From NCBI GenBank assembly GCA_004154925.1, contig QJNS01000074.1:174885-238884 (forward strand): 64,000 nucleotides of DNA. Direction: 5' to 3'. Below are positions 61,703 through 64,000 of the stretch, piece by piece (the stretch's first letter is position 1; every line of letters starts with the position of its first letter). The notes below the pieces were generated by a model. That model had not been told where the DNA came from, did no database searches, and worked only from the letters and a program-made list of their open reading frames with translations. A program made the position numbers and the translations under genes. Origin of the DNA: Monosporascus cannonballus (lineage: Eukaryota > Ascomycota > Sordariomycetes > Xylariales).

Positions 61703-62083
61703 TGTTACAACCCAAACCAGCTGGGCCTGCGAAAACGGTCCAGCCAAGATCATAAGTTACGTTAGTTCAGGGTTACGTAATTAGTGCTTAACAGGTCTTA
61801 ATTAAGCACGACTAAGTACAACTAAGCAGTATTAACCAGCCGCTTAATAAGGCTTTATAAAGCAAAAATAAGTAATAATAAGGGAATTAAAATATATACG
61901 TTTATTAATTTTATAGTTTCAATAATTTCAACTTAAAATATAATATTATTATTTAAAATATTTTTGGCATTACGAAACGTAATATAATTACTATATTTAT
62001 TACTTAAATTCCTCCGATATTCCTATTAATATAAACCTATTAAGTTAAGGTTTAATAATTAGTTAAATTCTTTAGCCGTTATA
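61703..62083 (+). repeat. Element F 5' LTR
   Basis: Preceded by GTTAC (possible duplication; the partner is outside the window). Its U3-like half is unlike that of element A and its final 200 bases are alike, which shows exchange or divergence of the promoter part within the family. Confidence 0.8.
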
Positions 62084-64000
62084 CGTTACAAATTTTTGTT
62101 TAATACTATTGTTAAATTTTAAGCAATATTTAATATTATCAAAATATTAACCAGTATTTAGGAAATTCCTATTTAGTAATTTTAGGTTCGAATTCGGGAA
62201 TTGGAAAAAAAAGTTCGATAATTTAAAGTTACGTTATTTGCTTAAATTATTTTCGTCCGCATAAAATTTAAAAAGCCGAAACCTTACGGTAAAAAAATAA
62301 TCTTTATTTTTGTTTTTTAAACTTTAATAACTTAATGGATATAGTTTTAACCGTAAAAATATGCCTAACGGAAAATGCGATTAATTAATTTAAGTCTATT
62401 ATAAAAGATTTCTTAAAAATAAAGAAATTAAATTAAAAAAATTTTATTAACAAAACTTTTTTGTTTTATATTAATTTCGAAAATAAAATAAGTAATAATT
62501 TGGTTAATCCGGATAAAAAATAATTTACGGCTTAATAACTTTTGTAATTCCGATAAAAAGAATTTGCGTCCAAATACGTCGTAACCTTTAAAAGTTTCGC
62601 GGTTAAGGCGGGATAAGGAAACGATAAAGCCGATACCCTTATTAACATATTTTATAAAGGGCTAAAAGATAATATAAAAAATAAAATTATTCGGATTGAA
62701 CGATTAATTACCCTGGACCGGTATATTACAAAAGTAATTAAAATTAATAATCGATAGTTTAAAAAACGGTAAGAAAAAAAAGGATAATATGCCTTATATT
62801 TAGAATGTATTAAGTTTAACCAAGGGAAAAAATAAGATATATTTTTTATTTTTTACGGAATAACCTTAAAACCTATAGAATTCGATATTACTCATAAATA
62901 AAATTAAAGCCAAATTAAGAATTTTAATAATGGCAAAATAAGAGACAAGGTTTATAAATACAAAAAACCTAAAAAGCGACGGCAAAATAATTAAATCCCA
63001 ATACCGAAAGAATAATTGAAAAAAGTTAAGAAAATAATAATAAAGTTATTAATATAATTTAAGCTAAATATATATTATGGTTATAATAAAAAGCCTAATA
63101 AGGAGTACAACGATAAAAGATTTAAAAAAAAATATAAAAAGTTAAAAAATTAAATTAATAAGTATTACAAATATAATAAAAAGCATTACGAAAATAATTA
63201 CATAAATATTAGAATTAAATAAAAATTTTTATCCTAAATCCCTTAATCGATATAGCAGAATATACGCCATATATTGTCGACGACAAAATTATCCTAATTA
63301 CGAAAAGTAAAAATAATATATTTATAAACGAATTATCCGTATATATTATGAAAAACTCGATTTTCCAAATCGTATCGGAAATAATAAAAACGATAAGTAA
63401 TAATATCGATATTTTCGAATTATAATCTTAGGAAATATTTAGTAATTAATTAAAACAAAAGGTTGGCTTAAAGGAAAATAATGTTCGCAAAAAAACCTTT
63501 TTTATTATTATAAATAATATAATTATTAAACGGAAAAAGAATTAATTCAGGGTACGGTTAAAAAGTATTATTAAAAGATTATTACGGACCTTTATTTTTA
63601 ATTAATATTTATTACGGATTTCTAAGAAAAAATATTTATTAAGGATGAAATACGTTAATTTATAAAAAGTTTTTAAAACGATAATTAAAATAACGTATAA
63701 TGGGATATAATTATAAATATGAAAAAGTAATTTATTTATTAGAGAAAAGAATTATAAAAAAACTAAAAATAATTAATATAATTCGAAAAACTAATACGCC
63801 GGCAATAACGATAAATATAATAATTTAATGCGTTAAACGAAAAAATACAAATAAGGTTTAATAAATTTAAATAAAAATTAAAAAAAAGATTATTTATAAA
63901 AAAGCCGTAAAATAATAAAACTTAAAGAAATTAAAGGAAATTCCTAGAAAAAGTTTTAAACGCGATAATAAAAAACGTTAACGACTTTATTACTTTTGAA
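61703..64000 (+). mobile_element. Element F: gypsy element related to A, cut by the window edge
   Basis: The 5' LTR (61,703-62,083, 381 bp) starts TGTTACAACCC and ends GCCGTTATA; its first 180 bases differ from the A LTR and the rest matches. From 62,084 the internal region follows element A's gag (19,389-20,214) and then, without a break, the part that in A lies beyond element B (27,460 on), up to the region of 28,550. It is therefore the uninterrupted version of the B insertion site. Stops are RIP-type. The right part lies outside the window. Confidence 0.83.

Noticed and set aside
18421..64000. Short open frames of 60-83 codons scattered through the AT-rich block
   Set aside because: They are chance gaps between RIP stops inside retroelement sequence; apart from those described, none has gene-like features.
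1..64000. CRISPR array, rRNA, tRNA or telomeric repeat
   Set aside because: No regularly spaced repeats, no rRNA or convincing tRNA sequence, and no tandem TTAGGG were seen on either strand.

Overview
The window comes from the nuclear genome of a filamentous ascomycete (Pezizomycotina; probably a Sordariomycete, but I could not run a comparison). The evidence is short introns with GT..AG ends and CTAAC/CTGAC branch points, a fungal Ngg1/Ada3 gene, secreted proteases and a tyrosinase of fungal type, and about 45 kb of AT-rich DNA full of retrotransposons whose stop codons are of the kind made by RIP (repeat-induced point mutation, C->T mainly at CpA).

GC-balanced part (1 to about 18,420). From left to right: the 5' part of ngg1 (SAGA subunit, minus strand, running off the left edge, with a long G/C homopolymer pair in its intron); a complete secreted subtilisin-like protease (plus); the last exon of an unrecognised membrane protein cut off beside a copia LTR (minus); a complete three-exon M43 metalloprotease (minus); a complete seven-exon secreted tyrosinase with one apparent GC-AG intron (plus); a three-exon single-pass membrane protein (minus); and a broken relic of a non-reducing polyketide synthase (PT-ACP part, plus). 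Four of these products act outside the cell or at its surface, so this looks like accessory, environment-facing gene content next to a repeat block. One housekeeping gene (ngg1) sits at the left edge.

AT-rich part (about 18,420 to 64,000). I could resolve a nested stack of elements, most of them bounded by recognisable LTRs and target-site duplications. Element A is a chromodomain Ty3/gypsy element (18,994-32,979, TSD ATTAC) with element B, a gypsy element in the opposite orientation (20,215-27,454, TSD ATTCG), inside its gag gene. Element D (LTR at 33,602-34,067) is a diverged relative of A. Element E is another chromodomain gypsy element (37,923-51,312, TSD AGAAT/AAAAT) with element C, a relative of B (41,492-48,589, TSD TATAA), inside its RNase H region. 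Element G is a pogo/Fot1-like DNA transposon of 1,854 bp (51,369-53,222, TA duplication). Element H is a Ty1/copia element starting at 55,813. Element F, another A relative, starts at 61,703 and runs off the right edge. All protein-coding genes of these elements are disabled by stops.

The stretches that stand out are two islands in the AT-rich block that have escaped the mutation: about 54,240-54,700, which carries a 65-codon cysteine-rich ORF that I do not recognise, and about 39,725-39,935. Element A also keeps an antisense ORF with a cysteine motif near its 3' end. I saw no CRISPR array, rRNA or tRNA, and no clearly new multi-gene system.
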